A DNA stretch of 64,000 nt from Roseibium sp. MMSF_3544 (GTDB lineage Bacteria > Pseudomonadota > Alphaproteobacteria > Rhizobiales > Stappiaceae). Within the stretch, counting starts at the first letter, position 1; each line of letters starts with the position of its first letter. The stretch lies in assembly GCF_030732845.1 (NCBI RefSeq), contig NZ_JASHKA010000005.1:186001-250000 (forward strand), written 5' to 3'. This document shows, piece by piece, positions 62,194 through 64,000 of the stretch. The notes beneath the pieces are model-generated. The model was given only the letters and a program-made list of their open reading frames with translations. It was not told where the DNA came from and did no database searches. The position numbers were made by a program, and so were the translations under genes.

Positions 62194-63912
62194 GTGACTG
62201 AGTCAGGTCAGGAACCGCCCGTTTCCGGGCGTCGTACCGCTGACGAGTCCGGCAACAGTGGAACTCGGTCGGAGTTCAAGGGGTCCAACCGCCGTCGCAG
62301 AAAGCGCCGGAAGGGACAGGGACCACAAGGCAAGCTCGCAGGCCCGGACAACGTGGCCGCGGCACCGACTCAAGGAGCGGGAGAATTCCCGGCTCAGGCT
62401 GTTACTGGAATCGTCGCAAATCAAAACCAAGCACAGGCGCAGGCCGTGCAGGACGGATCGATTCCATCCGCCCCTTCGAAACGCCGGAGAAAGCGCCGAC
62501 GTGGCCGTTCGGATCAAACTGGCGCGGGGCATGGGCAGGGTGTCCAGTCCGCAGACCACAGCCAAGCTGTAAGCGGCCAGCCAGGTACCGATACCTTTAC
62601 AAGTCCAAAGGGGAAAAAGGCGGCCAATCGGCGTGGTCGGAAGCGCTGGCAGGCTTCCAAAAACACAAAAAGCAGCCAGACGACGAAGCGTGATGAACCG
62701 CTTGCAAAAGAGGCAGCGGCGTCCGCCAATGACGGAACTCTCGCGGTAGAAGAAACGATACGGGACAAAAACGCCCTTCAAAAGGAAGGCTTCCGTCCAC
62801 CGTCGTCGCGCGACGAAGCGACCGGGGTCACCCGAAACGAACCCGGCAAAAGGCGTGCGCGCACCGGTCAGCACAAAGCACCGCTTTATGCCGCGCTCGA
62901 TCTGGGTACAAACAACTGCCGCTTGCTGATTGCAAGGCCGGAAGTGCGCGGATTTCGTGTTGTCGACGCCTATTCGAGGATCGTGCGTCTCGGCGAAGGT
63001 GTTGGATCCAACAAGCTACTTAGCGCGGCCGCAATGGATCGTGCCATTGATGCGCTCGCCAATTGCCACAGAAAGCTTGCCGATCGCGGTGTGCTCCGTT
63101 CTCGGCTCATTGCCACAGAAGCCTGCCGAGCCGCTGAAAACGGCATCGACTTCATAGACCGCGTTAAGGCGGAAACAGGTCTTGCGCTTGAAGTTGTCAA
63201 CCGGGAAACGGAGGCGAGGCTCGCTGTCGCAGGATGTGCCTCGCTTGTCGATCATGACGCGGACGGCGTCATCCTGTTCGACATCGGCGGGGGATCATCG
63301 GAAATCGTTTGGCTGGATCTGCGCAATAGGTGTGGCGCCAGAGGCTATGCCCTCACCAGGTTTATCAGGTCCTGGATTTCGCTTCCGGTCGGGGTCGTCA
63401 ATCTTGCCGAACGACATGGCGGCGTCCATGTGACGCCGGATATTTTTGAAGCCATGGTGGAGGATGCTGCCGATCATCTTGCTGCATTCAGCCTCGCAGA
63501 CAATCTGTCCGAGGCGATTTCCTCCGGGCGTGTGCACATGCTCGGCACGTCCGGCACCGTGACGACGCTGGCCGGTGTCCACCTGGGGCTGAGACGGTAC
63601 GACCGCAGACGTGTCGACGGCACCTGGCTCGATGACAACGATGTCGCGGCGATGATTGAACAACTGCGGCACATGCCGTATGAGGCCCGCGTGGAAAACC
63701 CCTGTATCGGCGCCGACCGCGCCGATCTTGTGCTGGCCGGCTGTGCCATTCTGGAAGCGATCCGCCGGCGCTGGAGCTGTTCGAGGCTTCGCGTTGCCGA
63801 CAGGGGACTTCGTGAAGGTATCTTGACCGAATTGATGGCTGCCGATGGCGTATGGGCCAACAGGAGGTCCGGCAAGCGCCAGGATCGCAGGCGCCAAAGG
63901 AATGCAATATGA
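62194..63912 (+). CDS. Ppx/GppA family phosphatase with basic N-terminal extension
   Basis: An exopolyphosphatase / guanosine pentaphosphate phosphatase family protein of 572 residues. The catalytic part begins near 225 (YAALDLGTNNCRLLIAR, phosphate loop 1) and has LFDIGGGSSEIVWL (loop 2) and GTSGTVTTLAG. The first 210 residues are a disordered basic region with repeated Arg/Lys clusters (RRRKRRKGQGPQGK; SKRRRKRRRGRSDQ; NRRGRKRWQ), which look suited to binding RNA or polyphosphate. Start chosen as GTG at 62194 with AAAGG 6 nt upstream; the frame opens earlier (ATG at 62137 or 62077). The stop overlaps rlmE by ATGA, the usual pair in alphaproteobacteria. Confidence 0.88.
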   Translation: MTESGQEPPVSGRRTADESGNSGTRSEFKGSNRRRRKRRKGQGPQGKLAGPDNVAAAPTQGAGEFPAQAVTGIVANQNQAQAQAVQDGSIPSAPSKRRRKRRRGRSDQTGAGHGQGVQSADHSQAVSGQPGTDTFTSPKGKKAANRRGRKRWQASKNTKSSQTTKRDEPLAKEAAASANDGTLAVEETIRDKNALQKEGFRPPSSRDEATGVTRNEPGKRRARTGQHKAPLYAALDLGTNNCRLLIARPEVRGFRVVDAYSRIVRLGEGVGSNKLLSAAAMDRAIDALANCHRKLADRGVLRSRLIATEACRAAENGIDFIDRVKAETGLALEVVNRETEARLAVAGCASLVDHDADGVILFDIGGGSSEIVWLDLRNRCGARGYALTRFIRSWISLPVGVVNLAERHGGVHVTPDIFEAMVEDAADHLAAFSLADNLSEAISSGRVHMLGTSGTVTTLAGVHLGLRRYDRRRVDGTWLDDNDVAAMIEQLRHMPYEARVENPCIGADRADLVLAGCAILEAIRRRWSCSRLRVADRGLREGILTELMAADGVWANRRSGKRQDRRRQRNAI

Positions 63913-64000
63913 GCCGTTCAAGAAAAGGGTCTGGCGACCGGGGCCTGCACGTCAAAGTCAAAACGGCCGCCGGCAGGCGCGAATCCTCCACACGCTGGCT
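63909..64000 (+). CDS. rlmE: 23S rRNA (uridine-2'-O-)-methyltransferase RlmE, N-terminal part
   Basis: The first 30 codons are in the window; the gene continues past position 64000. The visible start MSRSRKGSGDRGLHVKVKT and RRESSTRWL matches the N-terminus of alphaproteobacterial RlmE (FtsJ), which methylates U2552 of 23S rRNA. It overlaps the Ppx/GppA stop by ATGA, a common gene order in this class. Function inferred from this start and the neighbour. Confidence 0.82.
   Translation, partial: MSRSRKGSGDRGLHVKVKTAAGRRESSTRW

Noticed and set aside
1-64000. CRISPR arrays, insertion sequences, phage or toxin-antitoxin genes
   Set aside because: None seen: the only regular repeat array is coding (adhesin modules), and no transposase, integrase, phage or toxin gene was recognised.

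Overview
The window looks like chromosomal DNA of a marine-type alphaproteobacterium. Supporting signs are the moderately high GC, an alphaproteobacterial-style Ppx/GppA followed by rlmE, a MoxR-DUF58-DUF4381-Bat operon, TRAP and Liv-type transporters, and a giant cadherin/RTX adhesin. The flavour is Roseibium/Labrenzia or a related family; this is an inference from gene content, not a computed placement.

Layout. (1) 1-13962: a 3287-residue type I secreted adhesin on the minus strand, divergent from two overlapping genes for type I secretion ABC proteins whose nucleotide-binding domains are unusually degenerate. (2) 14012-15587: a secreted class A acid phosphatase of the PAP2 fold and a HAD phosphatase. 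(3) 15584-21873 (minus): a tightly overlapping MoxR / DUF58 / DUF4381 / BatA / BatB-TPR / BatD operon. (4) 21933-24630: a periplasmic arylsulfatase and a HAD hydrolase.

(5) 25019-54579 is a roughly 30-kb catabolic region built from five transcription blocks. They are: LysR with MmgE/PrpD, 2-hydroxyacid dehydrogenase and an MttB-like methyltransferase; HyuA-HyuB-aminotransferase-maleate isomerase-like (minus); a dimethylglycine/sarcosine dehydrogenase-like flavoprotein, a GntR regulator, an aminotransferase, a TRAP transporter and 5-oxoprolinase PxpABC; RpiR with a glutamine synthetase-like ligase (minus); and N-formylglutamate amidohydrolase, an isochorismatase-fold amidase and a Liv-type ABC transporter with a LivM-LivG fusion. 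The enzymes share a theme: importing cyclic amides and N-acyl or N-methyl amino acids, opening or deacylating them, and channelling the products to glutamate or glycine. The actual substrates are unknown.

(6) 54635-63000: mostly regulators (a soluble CadC-like TolB/TPR protein divergent from a BTAD/SARP-type protein, and two LysR proteins), a DUF1127 small protein, a Rid-family protein, a single-domain globin, a SnoaL-like protein and tRNA-Gln(CTG). (7) 62194-64000: a Ppx/GppA phosphatase with a long, very basic N-terminal extension, overlapping the start of rlmE, which runs off the window.

Regulatory candidates read directly from the sequence are a pair of TTAACCA half-sites in the adhesin/ABC divergent region, palindromes in front of the hyuA/dehydrogenase, aminotransferase and RpiR/amidohydrolase transcription units, and a strong hairpin between the TRAP binding-protein and small-permease genes.
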